From UBA1563 sp041667115 (GTDB taxonomy: Bacteria > Bacteroidota > Ignavibacteria > Ignavibacteriales > Ignavibacteriaceae): a stretch of 33,200 nt of DNA. How positions within the stretch are numbered: the first letter of the stretch is position 1; every line of letters starts with the position of its first letter. Location: assembly GCA_041667115.1 (NCBI GenBank), contig JBAYFO010000039.1, forward strand, positions 1 to 33,200, in the 5' to 3' direction. The notes under the pieces were generated by a model. It saw only the letters and a list, made by a program, of their open reading frames with translations. It searched no databases and was not told the origin of the DNA. Below, one piece after another: positions 14,570 through 24,037 of the stretch. A program made the translations under genes and the position numbers.

Positions 14570-14661
14570 GGGACGCAGATCAAGTAAGATATTTTATTAA
14601 CATGTTTTAAGATCATGGTAAATCATAAATGATCTTAAAAAATCTGCATCCCAACTTTTTT
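14570..14661 (+). promoter_or_regulatory. Nested inverted repeat with T-run between hemE and hemN
   Basis: The outer arms GGGACGCAGAT (14570-14580) and ATCTGCATCCC (14642-14652) pair with one mismatch. Inside, TTTTAAGATCAT (14605-14616) and ATGATCTTAAAA (14629-14640) form a perfect 12-bp stem. Six T follow at 14656-14661, abutting the hemN ribosome site (TGGAGC). It may be a terminator/attenuator or a small palindromic mobile element with GGGACGCAGAT ends. Confidence 0.55.
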
Positions 14662-14672
14662 CTGGAGCAACA

Positions 14673-16049
14673 ATGTTCAACTTTGATTTAACAAAATTTA
14701 AAAAATACGACAAACCCGGTCCACGATACACAAGCTATCCGACTGCACCGCAGTTTAACGAAAATTTTAACTCGGAAAAATTTCTCGACGAGATAGTGAA
14801 AACCAATTACGGAGAAAATCTTCCCGATCTTTCGCTTTATTTTCATCTGCCGTATTGCGATACGCTTTGCTATTTCTGCGGATGCAATATGATCATCACC
14901 CGTAACCGCGACCGTATACAAGATTATATAAAGTATGTAAAAAAAGAAATTGATCTGTTGCGGAGCTTTCTTAATGTTAATCGCAAAGTCACTCAGCTCC
15001 ATTGGGGCGGCGGAACACCGACACACTTAAATCCAGATGAAATAAATGATCTGGCTTCGTACATCCGGCAATCATTTAAATTTTATGATGATGCCGAGAA
15101 CGGTTGTGAGATTGATCCGCGCGGACTAACAAAAGAACATCTTGTCGCACTACGGAATAATGGTTTCAACCGCATCAGTATGGGGGTGCAGGACTTTAAC
15201 GAGAAAGTACAAATTGCAACAAACCGCGTACAGCCGGAAGATATCACCCGGCAAGCCGTTGCATGGATTCGTGAACTTGGCTATCAAAGCATTAATCTTG
15301 ATTTGATTTACGGATTGCCCTTTCAAACCCTTGCTACCTTTGAAGAAACCGTAGAAAAAATAATTGATATTTCCCCCAATAGAATTGCGGTTTTCAATTA
15401 TGCACATGTTCCGTGGATGAAAAAACACATGGCGTTAATTCATCCGGAAGATTTGCCACCGGCTGAAGAAAAATTAGAAATTTTAAAAATGACTATCGAA
15501 AAACTAACCGGTGCAGGATATGTGTTCCTTGGGATGGATCATTTTGCCAAACCGGATGATGAACTTGCCGTTGCAATGCGAGAAAAAAAATTACACAGAA
15601 ATTTTCAAGGGTATAGTACACGCTCTGGAACAGATTTGTATTCGTTTGGCATTACGGGGATAAGCCAGCTTCAGCGGGTTTATGCGCAAAATCTAAAAAC
15701 GGAAAAAGAATATTTTGCATCGCTCGATCACGAATCTTTGCCTGTTGCAAAAGGGTACTATCTTAGTGAGGATGATCTATTCCGCCGCTATGTGATCATG
15801 AAATTGATGTGTGACTTTGAGCTTGATATGAAATCCGTAGAAGAGAAATTCAAGATTAAATTTAAAGAATATTTTGCATGGGGATTAGCAAACCTGCAAG
15901 AAATGGTTGCAGACGAACTTCTTACAATTGAAAACAATAAAATTGTTGTAAGTGAAATGGGCAGACTGCTTATCCGTAACATTGCGATGAACTTCGACGG
16001 TTATCTTGAGCGCAAAGAAGACACCGCTAAATATTCAAGAACGGTTTAG
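14673..16049 (+). CDS. hemN: Oxygen-independent coproporphyrinogen III oxidase
   Basis: Radical-SAM enzyme that oxidatively decarboxylates two propionates of coproporphyrinogen III to give protoporphyrinogen IX without oxygen. The 458-residue protein has PGPRYTSYPTAPQF at the N-terminus and the radical-SAM cluster motif in YFHLPYCDTLCYFCGCN: Cys62, Cys66, Cys69 and Cys71, the same positions as in E. coli HemN. LHWGGGTPTHL, GCEIDPRGLT, RISMGVQDF, NLDLIYGLPFQT and the C-terminal HemN domain (GYSTRSGTDLYSFGITGIS) are all present. TGGAGC lies 5 nt before the ATG. It ends 2 nt from the convergent carboxypeptidase gene. Confidence 0.97.
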   Translation: MFNFDLTKFKKYDKPGPRYTSYPTAPQFNENFNSEKFLDEIVKTNYGENLPDLSLYFHLPYCDTLCYFCGCNMIITRNRDRIQDYIKYVKKEIDLLRSFLNVNRKVTQLHWGGGTPTHLNPDEINDLASYIRQSFKFYDDAENGCEIDPRGLTKEHLVALRNNGFNRISMGVQDFNEKVQIATNRVQPEDITRQAVAWIRELGYQSINLDLIYGLPFQTLATFEETVEKIIDISPNRIAVFNYAHVPWMKKHMALIHPEDLPPAEEKLEILKMTIEKLTGAGYVFLGMDHFAKPDDELAVAMREKKLHRNFQGYSTRSGTDLYSFGITGISQLQRVYAQNLKTEKEYFASLDHESLPVAKGYYLSEDDLFRRYVIMKLMCDFELDMKSVEEKFKIKFKEYFAWGLANLQEMVADELLTIENNKIVVSEMGRLLIRNIAMNFDGYLERKEDTAKYSRTV

Positions 16050-16051
16050 GT

Positions 16052-17818
16052 TCATTCTGAATAATTTTCGTCCGCTGCCCTATTGGTTCTAATTTTATCA
16101 AACGATTTTATCAGCGGATAAATTTTTTCGTGTTTGTCAAAAAAAGGTGAACGCTTGTAAAAAAAGTCCAGCCTAAGATCCGGATTCTTTTTGAACGCTT
16201 CATCCGTTTCTAATTTTTTATAAAAATCTTTGCGGTAGCGTTCATTTTCCTCTAGCATTTTTTTTGCAAACGGTTCCATAACATAGGGTTCTATATATTC
16301 TTTTCGTTCCAGAAACATATTGAAAAAACCCCACCGGGCTAAAGAATCGGGAGCTGTGGGTTCTAATAAATTAACAATTACGCGTAGAGAACGCTGATTG
16401 GTTCTGACAACAAAGGTCCCTTCGGGGATTCTCTTTTTTTCACGCCACTTTATTAAATCAAAAGTGATCAGTTGTCGTCCTTCGTAAGAGGCATCAGAAA
16501 ATTTTATGTTTTTGAATCGCATCCGTTCAACGTGTAACACCTGCGGCTGATAAAGTTGTTCAACAAAAATCTTGTGAAGCTTTAAAATATAAATTACAAA
16601 GTGAAGTTCTTTTGGAATTAAATATGCTTCGGGAACATCGCAATATTCAATAACCTCGGCTTTACTAAAGATAGGGACTTCAAACTCAACCGGGATGTCT
16701 GTATAATGTGTTACTTGAGAACCTGTTATTTCACTTTGTTCCTCGGTTGTTTCAAATCCTTTGAATAAAAATGATTCGCTTTCGTCTGTAAGGGAGAAAG
16801 CGATCGGGAACGGTTCGTTGTTCCCGTAATAAGTGTCAACTGTGTTTTTATCTGCGCGAAGATTCATTGCAAGAATAGTCAGGTGATTTTCGTTAAGATA
16901 TTCCAGTGTAACTTCGTTCATTGCTTTTGTTGAATGCACCCGGTTTTCAAACGGTTTAAGACTATGCGTTTCTACAAGAAGGCAAATTCTATTATGCAAA
17001 GCGGCATAGCCGGTTAAGAAGCGTGGAAGTGAGGGCTCGAGCACAATACCGTTTTCCAGTTTGTTGTCTTTAAATTCAAGATAGGGAGCAACAAGAAATC
17101 CTTTAGAGGTAACTTTTTCCGTAAGATGAGGAATAAATTTTTCTTTCAGAAAATCAGCGGTTTCCTTGTTGATATTCTGGTTTGTTTCAAGTCCATAGGA
17201 AATGTGATATTGATAATCGGCGCCGTCGGTTGTGTGGTTGTCGATAACGAAATCAGGGAGCCAGTCGTTAAAAAAGCGAAGAAAAATTTTCATCTCCGGG
17301 GCATCGCCTTTCATATAATCTCTGTTAAGATTATAATTCAGTGATGTTGTACGCCACCCCATTTCTGTTGGACCGTTTTGGTTGGGGCGGTTAAATTCGG
17401 AAACACGTCCGTGTCCGTCGACATTAAAGATAGGAACAACAAGAAGAATTAAATTTTTTAGGAGATGTTCTTTTTCTTTGGTGATAAGCATTTCGCGAAG
17501 CAACAACATACATGCGTCGTTCCCTTCAATTTCTCCAGCGTGAATTCCATTTTGAATGAGCACGATAAGCTTGCCGGAGTCGCGGGCTTTCTGAGCGGTA
17601 AACTCACGGGTGTTGGAAACGATTAAACACCGTATTGGTCGTCCTTGAGGAGAAAATCCCAGCGTGACCATTTTTGCGAAACGGGATTCGCGGGTAAAAT
17701 GTTCATAATAGCGCATCGTTTCTTCAAATCCAGGAGATGAAACGCCGCCGGAATTTTCAAAATGAGTTACCCACTTGTCCTGGCTGTTGTTTTGTTCTTG
17801 TTTCATTTCTCTATCCAT
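16052..17818 (-). CDS. M14-family zinc carboxypeptidase
   Basis: A large (588-residue) M14 metallopeptidase expected to remove C-terminal residues or trim peptides. The zinc site is intact: QNGIHAGEIEGNDA gives the HxxE pair and VIDNHTTDGADYQYHISYG gives the third His ligand. VPIFNVDGHGR and NLNRDYMK fit the substrate-binding strand, and the catalytic Glu is likely in LVETHSLKPF. The peptidase domain covers about residues 25-330; the remaining 250 residues form a beta-rich tail of unknown role. No signal peptide is visible, so it may be cytoplasmic, although relatives are often secreted. The frame extends to 17854 only with a TTG; I used the first ATG (17818), and ATG at 17806 is also plausible. 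Confidence 0.88.
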   Translation of the reverse strand: MDREMKQEQNNSQDKWVTHFENSGGVSSPGFEETMRYYEHFTRESRFAKMVTLGFSPQGRPIRCLIVSNTREFTAQKARDSGKLIVLIQNGIHAGEIEGNDACMLLLREMLITKEKEHLLKNLILLVVPIFNVDGHGRVSEFNRPNQNGPTEMGWRTTSLNYNLNRDYMKGDAPEMKIFLRFFNDWLPDFVIDNHTTDGADYQYHISYGLETNQNINKETADFLKEKFIPHLTEKVTSKGFLVAPYLEFKDNKLENGIVLEPSLPRFLTGYAALHNRICLLVETHSLKPFENRVHSTKAMNEVTLEYLNENHLTILAMNLRADKNTVDTYYGNNEPFPIAFSLTDESESFLFKGFETTEEQSEITGSQVTHYTDIPVEFEVPIFSKAEVIEYCDVPEAYLIPKELHFVIYILKLHKIFVEQLYQPQVLHVERMRFKNIKFSDASYEGRQLITFDLIKWREKKRIPEGTFVVRTNQRSLRVIVNLLEPTAPDSLARWGFFNMFLERKEYIEPYVMEPFAKKMLEENERYRKDFYKKLETDEAFKKNPDLRLDFFYKRSPFFDKHEKIYPLIKSFDKIRTNRAADENYSE

Positions 17819-18010
17819 CTTAGTTGAGAATTTCTTACTCAGTGCAGAATGCAATAAATATCTATTTATTTAATAAATTTGAAAAAGAACTTCAAATATT
17901 TACTTCAACTTCCGAAAAATATTTTTGTAGTTCAACTAAAATTTAATTTTTTTTTCGGCAATAAAAATTGCCCTTTGATTTTATTTCAATTAACTTAGAA
18001 AATAATTTTT

Positions 18011-19384
18011 ATGAATAAAAAAGTTGTTATTCTTGGCGGCGGCATTTCCGGTTTATCTACCGCATGGCTGCTCAAGAAAAAAGGATTTGACGTAACGGTT
18101 TTAGAAAAAAACAAGGAAACCGGCGGTGCAATGGAAAGCGTGCCGGAAGCGGGATATTTGTTTGATCGGGGACCAAATTCAGGTTTGGAAACAGTGCCTA
18201 CCATTAAAGAAGTAGTTACCGATATCGGTTTAGCTGATGAAATGGTTTACGCAAATGAAAAGGGAAACAAAAGATATATCCTTCGGGATGGAGAATTACA
18301 TCCATTGCCCATGAGCCTCCCGGGATTTTTAAAAACAAAATTATTTTCCACAAAAGCAAAAATGCGGCTCTTTGCCGAACCGTTTATCTCGCGCTCGAGC
18401 GACGGCTATTATCAAAGCATTGCCCAATTTGTTAAACGAAGGCTTGGGCAGGAGTTTCTCGATTATGCCATCAATCCGTTCGTTGCCGGAGTGTATGCCG
18501 GTAACCCGGAAGACCTTAGTGTTGCCTCCGCATTTCCAAAACTTTATGAACTGGAAGAAAAATACGGAGGCTTAATTGTTGGGACTGTCCGTAGTATACG
18601 GGAAAGAAAAAAGAGAAAAGAGCAATCCAAGCAAAACGCAAAAATGTTTTCGTTCGTAAACGGAATGCAAAGCCTTCCAAAAACAATTGCAAAAAAATTA
18701 GGCGACAAGGTAGTTCTCTTTGCGGAAATAAATTCAATTGTTAAAAACGAAAAAGGGTTTTCCGTTTCCTACCACAATGCCGGGTTTGATAAAAAAATTG
18801 AGTGCGACGTTCTTCTTTCAACACTTCCGGCTTATGTGGCTTCTTCCTTGTTCCGAAATATTGACGGCAATCTGGCAAATCATCTCGACGCAATCTATCA
18901 TCCGCCCGTGATGGTGTTGTATCTCGGATATAAAAATGAAGATGTTGGCAGACCGCTTGACGGCTTTGGCTTTTTAATTCCCGCCAAAGAAAAAAAATCT
19001 TTCCTCGGTGCAATTTGGAGTTCGGTTTTATTTCCGAACCGCGCGCCGGAAAATACGTCGGCTTTCACACTATTTATCGGAGGTTCCCGGAATGCTGAAA
19101 TTTTCAAACTTGATAAAGAAATTATTTTGAAAACGGTAATTGAAGAATTTCAATCGATAATGAAAATTACCGCCGAGCCGGTATATAAAAGTTACCGCTA
19201 CTGGAATAAAGCAATTCCGCAGTATAATCTAGGTTACATTGAGCATGAAAAATATTTTGATGAATTTGAGCGAAACCACCCGGGAATATTTTTAAGCGGC
19301 AATTACCGCGGCGGAATTTCGGTAGGAGATTGTTTTAAAAACGCAGAATTGGTTTCGGAGAAAATCGTAAAGGCATTCAAATAA
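18011..19384 (+). CDS. hemG: Protoporphyrinogen oxidase, HemY/HemG FAD type
   Basis: FAD-dependent oxidation of the tetrapyrrole ring to a porphyrin in the late haem pathway. The 457-residue protein begins with VVILGGGISGLSTAWLLKKKGFDVTVLEKN, the dinucleotide-binding fold with its terminal acidic residue, followed by GGAMESV, FDRGPNS, FINPFVAGVYAGNPEDLSV-like text (AINPFVAGVYAGNPEDL) and the C-terminal FAD motif GIFLSGNYRGGISVGDCF. This is the oxygen-dependent (HemY) family by sequence, though the name hemG is widely used; coproporphyrinogen oxidase activity of related enzymes in Gram-positives is an alternative. It is separated from hemN by the convergent M14 gene. The 192-nt divergent gap upstream is very AT-rich and has a small GGCAAT/ATTGCC hairpin at 17957-17972. 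Confidence 0.94.
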   Translation: MNKKVVILGGGISGLSTAWLLKKKGFDVTVLEKNKETGGAMESVPEAGYLFDRGPNSGLETVPTIKEVVTDIGLADEMVYANEKGNKRYILRDGELHPLPMSLPGFLKTKLFSTKAKMRLFAEPFISRSSDGYYQSIAQFVKRRLGQEFLDYAINPFVAGVYAGNPEDLSVASAFPKLYELEEKYGGLIVGTVRSIRERKKRKEQSKQNAKMFSFVNGMQSLPKTIAKKLGDKVVLFAEINSIVKNEKGFSVSYHNAGFDKKIECDVLLSTLPAYVASSLFRNIDGNLANHLDAIYHPPVMVLYLGYKNEDVGRPLDGFGFLIPAKEKKSFLGAIWSSVLFPNRAPENTSAFTLFIGGSRNAEIFKLDKEIILKTVIEEFQSIMKITAEPVYKSYRYWNKAIPQYNLGYIEHEKYFDEFERNHPGIFLSGNYRGGISVGDCFKNAELVSEKIVKAFK

Positions 19385-19470
19385 ATAAAGTGCATAATTA
19401 CGTAACTTGCTTTTAATATCACTTTTCTCAATTTTTCAATGAGAAGTTTCTTTCCATTCGGAGAAAATTA

Positions 19471-20502
19471 ATGTACAAAAAAATAGTTCTTGCTTGCGTT
19501 ATAGTTTTTAGTGTCTCCAGTTTACAATCGCAAACGGTGATTGGTAAATATGCGGGAGAATTTCTTTCGATTGGTGTCGGTGGACGACCACTTGGCATGG
19601 GTGGTGCTTTTGTTGCCATTGCAAATGATGTTACCGCCGGGTACTACAATCCTGCCGGACTTGCAAAACTTGACTATCCGCAAATCGCCCTAATGCATGA
19701 CGAGCGTTACGGCAATCTTGTTAATTATAATTACGCCGCCGTCGCAATTCCTTACGGAAAAGATTATACTTTCGGTGTAAGTGTTATGCGTCTCGGTGTT
19801 GACGGAATTCCCGATACAAGAAAAGCTTTGTATGATGCAAACGGTGACGGGATCTTAGACATTAATACAGATAGATTGAATTACGACTTAATAACAGAAT
19901 TCAGCAATCAGGATTGGGCTTTCTATTTAACGGGAGCCAAAAGAGTAAACGATAATTTATATCTCGGCGCGAACGTAAAAATTCTATCTCGATCCATTGC
20001 TGAATACACAGCATTCGGGATTGGTTTTGATGTCGGTGCGTACTATTCGCCGATGGAAAATTTGATGCTCGGTGCAAATGTTCAAGATGTTACCACAACA
20101 TTTGTTGCGTGGAGTACCGGAAGAAATGAACTGATCACACCAACCGCAAAAGTTGGTGCGGCATATCAAATTGATTTTTTTGCCGGAAGACTTCTTCCCG
20201 CAGTTGATCTTGATATTCGATTCGAAAACCGCCGTTATGCTTCGCAGTTTAATATTGGTCCGGTTAGTTTTGATCCCCATTTTGGAATGGAATACAGTTA
20301 CAAAAATCTTTTTGCAATCCGCGCCGGGTATAATGATGTAAAGCAATTTACGTTTGGCGCCGGAATTAAATTGCCGAAACTGAATATTGATTATTCTTTT
20401 GCGCGGTTTAATATGTCGGCAGACGACCGTTTACCCGATACACACAGAATCTCTTTAATGCTTACACTTGAGGAGCCGCGGTTTTTACGAGCAACAGAAT
20501 AG
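19471..20502 (+). CDS. PorV/PorQ-family outer-membrane protein
   Basis: A 343-residue protein with a signal peptide (about residues 1-21, ending SLQSQ). The family opening follows: FLSIGVGGRPLGMGGAFVAIANDVTAGYYNPAGLA, then repeating amphipathic strands and a C-terminal beta-barrel end (SYKNLFAIRAGYN, FTFGAGIKL, YSFARFNM). PorV/PorQ proteins resemble FadL-like 14-strand barrels and in type IX secretion deliver or anchor cargo at the cell surface. CGGAG at 19459-19463 gives a good ribosome site. A T9SS cargo protein (the amylase at 29860) is in the same window, although core T9SS genes are not. Paralogous to the fragment at 1-219. Confidence 0.85.
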   Translation: MYKKIVLACVIVFSVSSLQSQTVIGKYAGEFLSIGVGGRPLGMGGAFVAIANDVTAGYYNPAGLAKLDYPQIALMHDERYGNLVNYNYAAVAIPYGKDYTFGVSVMRLGVDGIPDTRKALYDANGDGILDINTDRLNYDLITEFSNQDWAFYLTGAKRVNDNLYLGANVKILSRSIAEYTAFGIGFDVGAYYSPMENLMLGANVQDVTTTFVAWSTGRNELITPTAKVGAAYQIDFFAGRLLPAVDLDIRFENRRYASQFNIGPVSFDPHFGMEYSYKNLFAIRAGYNDVKQFTFGAGIKLPKLNIDYSFARFNMSADDRLPDTHRISLMLTLEEPRFLRATE

Positions 20503-20677
20503 TTGATTTTTTAAAGAATTGTTTATGACGAGGATCGCTTGCAAATTAAGCCTGCCGCCTCTACTTTGTTCAACGCGGTGCGAAAATAATTTTGAAAAAA
20601 CTTCTCTTTTGGCTAACCGGGGATGATGAGGCTTTAGCTCTTCTTAATTCAACCCTTTTTTTGCATGAACTGATAAT

Positions 20678-21256
20678 TTATTCGCCGCTTTTCTCTTTTA
20701 AAGAATATTTTTGATTCAAGAATTTTTCTGTTTGAAAATAAAGCAACGAAAATAAATACCCAAACCCGATTCCAATAATTGCTCCGCCAAAAATATCGGA
20801 TGGATAGTGAAGTCCTAAATAGACCCGTGAGATTGCTATTAAAGAAGCCGTGGTAAACAAATACCATTTCGCCTTAGGGTAAAGAATTGAGAAAAAGAAT
20901 GCTACGGCAAAATTATTTAGAGCGTGATTCGAGGGGAATGAAAATGTTCCCGTACAGCCTAACGGGGTGAACACATCCGGCAAAGCATTGCATGGGCGTA
21001 ACCGCTGGAATAGTTCTTTTATTAATTTTGCTCCAAGTTGATCGGTAGTTGTAACTAACAGCAAAACCAATACTGTCGCAATTCTTCCTTTTCTTCCCCC
21101 TTTTATTATTAAGTAAAGGATGGCTACAATATAAACAGCGAACCAATGCCTCACATTTGTTATAAACGAAAAAAAAAGATCAAGAACTCCCGTAGACAAT
21201 GTGTGGTTAAAAAAGTAGAATATTAAAAGATCGAGTTGTTTCAGCGCTTCCATCAT
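20678..21256 (-). CDS. PAP2-family membrane phosphatase
   Basis: A 192-residue inner-membrane protein with about five hydrophobic helices and the three phosphatase motifs of the PAP2 superfamily: KxxFQRLRPC (residues about 77-88, KX6RP), PSNHALNNF (PSGH-like with Asn for Gly) and SRVYLGLHYPSDIFGG (SRX5HX3D). Such enzymes dephosphorylate undecaprenyl pyrophosphate, phosphatidic acid or similar lipids at the periplasmic face. The substrate cannot be told from sequence. It stands alone, divergent from the hybrid kinase. The 175-nt stretch to the PorV gene end holds no gene or motif I recognise. Confidence 0.92.
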   Translation of the reverse strand: MMEALKQLDLLIFYFFNHTLSTGVLDLFFSFITNVRHWFAVYIVAILYLIIKGGRKGRIATVLVLLLVTTTDQLGAKLIKELFQRLRPCNALPDVFTPLGCTGTFSFPSNHALNNFAVAFFFSILYPKAKWYLFTTASLIAISRVYLGLHYPSDIFGGAIIGIGFGYLFSLLYFQTEKFLNQKYSLKEKSGE

Positions 21257-21373
21257 GTTATCTTTTCCTTTGAAAAATTCTTTCTAAGTACTAATTTAGA
21301 ACCGTGTTAAATTGTTGACTAATCAAATCCGGCAATCGGTTAGAAATTTTTAAATCACTTAATTAAATTATCA

Positions 21374-24037
21374 ATGACGAAATCAAATCCCAAATATTCA
21401 CTGCTAAACTTTCTTACAAATCCTTCCGCATTATTTGATAATCACAGGTATGAATATATCAAAAGAGAATCGGAAGAATATCTAATCATTCCCTTAAAAG
21501 TTATTACCCTATTGATAGCTCTTTCCGGATTGTTTGCTATGATTTTTGAGGTTCGCCATTTTTCCGAATTTTCACTTCAAGTGTATGCCACACGACTCGC
21601 ATCAACGCTGATTGCGTTTATCATCCTTGTAATACTCAACACAAAACATGCGTTAAAAAAACCTGTACTGCTCGTTCATGTTTTGCTGATTACCATCATC
21701 GTTTCAAGCGGGTACATGATTTTTCTTATGCCGTCAACGTTAATTGTAAACACGCAGATTGTTGGATTAATGATTTTTACTTCCGCCTTATTTTTAAGTT
21801 GGGAAGTAAAAAATCAAATTATCGTTGCCATCTATTACAATATTGTTTTTGCCGGGGCAATTTTAGTTAACGGGAATAAGATTTATTTTCTGCCGAATAT
21901 GTTTGAGTCTGTTATCTTTGTTCTTTTTCTAAGTGTTATTTCCGTGGTGGGCAGTGCCGTTAGTTTTAAGCTTCGGTCAGAGCTTGCTGAAAAATCTTGG
22001 AAGATGAATTTGTCCGAAAAAAAATTCCGTTCAATTATTAAGAACTCAGCCGAGGGAATATTCCAATCTACACTTGATGGAAAATTTGTAACTACAAACC
22101 CTGCTCTTGCAAAAATTCTGGGATATGAAAACGAATTTGAATTACTCAAACTGGAGATAGGAAAAGACACGTACAAAAATCCACAGGACCGCATTAAATT
22201 ATTGGAGATCTTAAAAGAGCATAAAGAGGTACGTAATCTCCGTCTTCCTTTAAAAAGAAAAGACGGAAGTACGGTGATGGTACTTTTGAATGACCGACTT
22301 GTTAAAGACGAAGAAGGGAGATTCTTTTTTGAAGGAAATATGCAGGACATTACCGAACAGGTCACGTTAGAATACGAGAGAAAAAAAGCTGAGGAAAAAC
22401 TTCATCGGGAGATGTTACGATCTGATGCGCTTGCAAAAGATGCTGTTCGTTCAAGCGAAACAAAAAGTATTTTTCTGGCCAACATGAGTCATGAAATCCG
22501 AACACCGATGAACGGGGTCATCGGCTTTTTAAATTTAATTGAGCAGGGAGCTTATAAAAGTTCCGAAGAGCTGCATGATTTTGTTACCACTGCAAGGCAA
22601 TCTGCCGAGACGCTGCTTGAGCTAATAAATGATATTTTGGATTTTTCTAAAATTGAAGCTGGGAAACTTCAATTGGAAGAAGAAAACGTTAACCTCCGCG
22701 AACTAATTGATAGTGCATTGCAGACGGTCGCGATTAGTGTAAATGAGAAAAATCTAAAAGTTATTGTTGACGTTGATTCTCGAACAACCCCACTGGTAAT
22801 TGGTGATACAAAACGGCTGAGACAGGTTTATATAAATCTTATTTCTAATGCGGTTAAGTTTACACAGCATGGGCAAATTCGTATCACGCTCAATTCTGAA
22901 AAAATTGACAGGGAGCGAATCAAAATTATTTCCGCTATTGAAGACACCGGCATCGGAATTCCAAAAGATAAAATCGATTCCCTCTTTCAATCCTTTTCTC
23001 AAGTTGACGGAACGATGTCTCGAAAATTTGGCGGCACCGGTTTAGGCTTGGCTATTTGCAAAGAACTCGTTTCACTGATGAATGGCTCAATTAAAGCCGA
23101 TCCGGAATATACACATGGTAGCCGCTTTGTTTTTTCCGTCATCCTAAAAAAACAAAAAAACACTACACTTATAAGTGCAATTAAAAGTTACACAAAAACC
23201 TCTGAACGTGAAGCTCTTGATCAAGAAGCGCTTCTACAGCAAATGTTATCAAAAGATGAATTGCGAGAACAACGTTTCCGATATAAAATTCTATTAGTGG
23301 AAGACAATGCCGTTAATCAAAAAGTTGCATCAAAAATTCTTATTCAAGCAGGCTTTCAATTAGATGCGGTTAACAACGGAAGAGAAGCTTACGAAACAAT
23401 GCTTGCTTCTGCTCAATACGATTTAATTTTAATGGATATTCAAATGCCGGAAATGGACGGCTGGACGGCGACTCAAAAAATTAGGGAGATAAAAGAAATT
23501 GGGGAAAATATTCCGATTATCGCGATGACAGCACATGCTCTTTTGGGAGATAGAGATAAGTGTTTAGCCGCGGGAATGGACGATTATATATCTAAGCCAA
23601 TTAAAACCGATGAATTTATTGCACTACTAGATAAATGGTTGAATGTCGGAAAAAACTATGGGAAAGCTATGCAAGCAGAAGAGGATTCTACAATACAAGA
23701 ACAAAGTCAAGTATTTGATAAAGCCCATTTTTCATCAATGAGTATGGATGACCGCGAATTTGAACGTGACCTCGTCTCAACTTTTCTAGAAGATACTGCC
23801 GTGCGAATAATGAAGCTTGGGGAACATATTCAAAACGGCGATTTTTTAAAGATCACTGCTGAAGGACACACTCTAAAAGGGGCTGGGTATGCTCTCGGTG
23901 CTACATTGTTAGGCGAAGAAGCTAAAGGTGTAGAACTTGCCGGCAAAGAAAACAATCTGCACGAAGCAAATCAACATTTCTCGAACTTAAAACAAGCATT
24001 TGAATTAACTAAAAAAGCAATGCAAGTTTACTTGTAG
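21374..24037 (+). CDS. Hybrid sensor histidine kinase with PAS, receiver and HPt domains
   Basis: An 887-residue membrane-bound multistep phosphorelay protein. Residues about 35-205 contain six hydrophobic helices, likely the sensing module. A PAS domain at about 215-330 begins FRSIIKNSAEGIFQSTLDGKF. HisKA follows with phospho-acceptor His373 in ANMSHEIRTPMNG, then HATPase with EDTGIGIP and FGGTGLGLAI. A receiver domain (about 635-755) has LLVEDNAVNQK and Asp688 in LMDIQMPEMDGW. A C-terminal HPt domain has His832 in GHTLKGAG. The relay His-Asp-His is complete, but no separate output regulator lies nearby, so the final partner is encoded elsewhere. Confidence 0.95.
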   Translation: MTKSNPKYSLLNFLTNPSALFDNHRYEYIKRESEEYLIIPLKVITLLIALSGLFAMIFEVRHFSEFSLQVYATRLASTLIAFIILVILNTKHALKKPVLLVHVLLITIIVSSGYMIFLMPSTLIVNTQIVGLMIFTSALFLSWEVKNQIIVAIYYNIVFAGAILVNGNKIYFLPNMFESVIFVLFLSVISVVGSAVSFKLRSELAEKSWKMNLSEKKFRSIIKNSAEGIFQSTLDGKFVTTNPALAKILGYENEFELLKLEIGKDTYKNPQDRIKLLEILKEHKEVRNLRLPLKRKDGSTVMVLLNDRLVKDEEGRFFFEGNMQDITEQVTLEYERKKAEEKLHREMLRSDALAKDAVRSSETKSIFLANMSHEIRTPMNGVIGFLNLIEQGAYKSSEELHDFVTTARQSAETLLELINDILDFSKIEAGKLQLEEENVNLRELIDSALQTVAISVNEKNLKVIVDVDSRTTPLVIGDTKRLRQVYINLISNAVKFTQHGQIRITLNSEKIDRERIKIISAIEDTGIGIPKDKIDSLFQSFSQVDGTMSRKFGGTGLGLAICKELVSLMNGSIKADPEYTHGSRFVFSVILKKQKNTTLISAIKSYTKTSEREALDQEALLQQMLSKDELREQRFRYKILLVEDNAVNQKVASKILIQAGFQLDAVNNGREAYETMLASAQYDLILMDIQMPEMDGWTATQKIREIKEIGENIPIIAMTAHALLGDRDKCLAAGMDDYISKPIKTDEFIALLDKWLNVGKNYGKAMQAEEDSTIQEQSQVFDKAHFSSMSMDDREFERDLVSTFLEDTAVRIMKLGEHIQNGDFLKITAEGHTLKGAGYALGATLLGEEAKGVELAGKENNLHEANQHFSNLKQAFELTKKAMQVYL

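Noticed and set aside
20503..20677. 33-codon frame (MTRIACKL...) with three Cys between porV and the PAP2 gene
   Set aside because: No ribosome site, no recognisable motif and poor coding character; probably chance.
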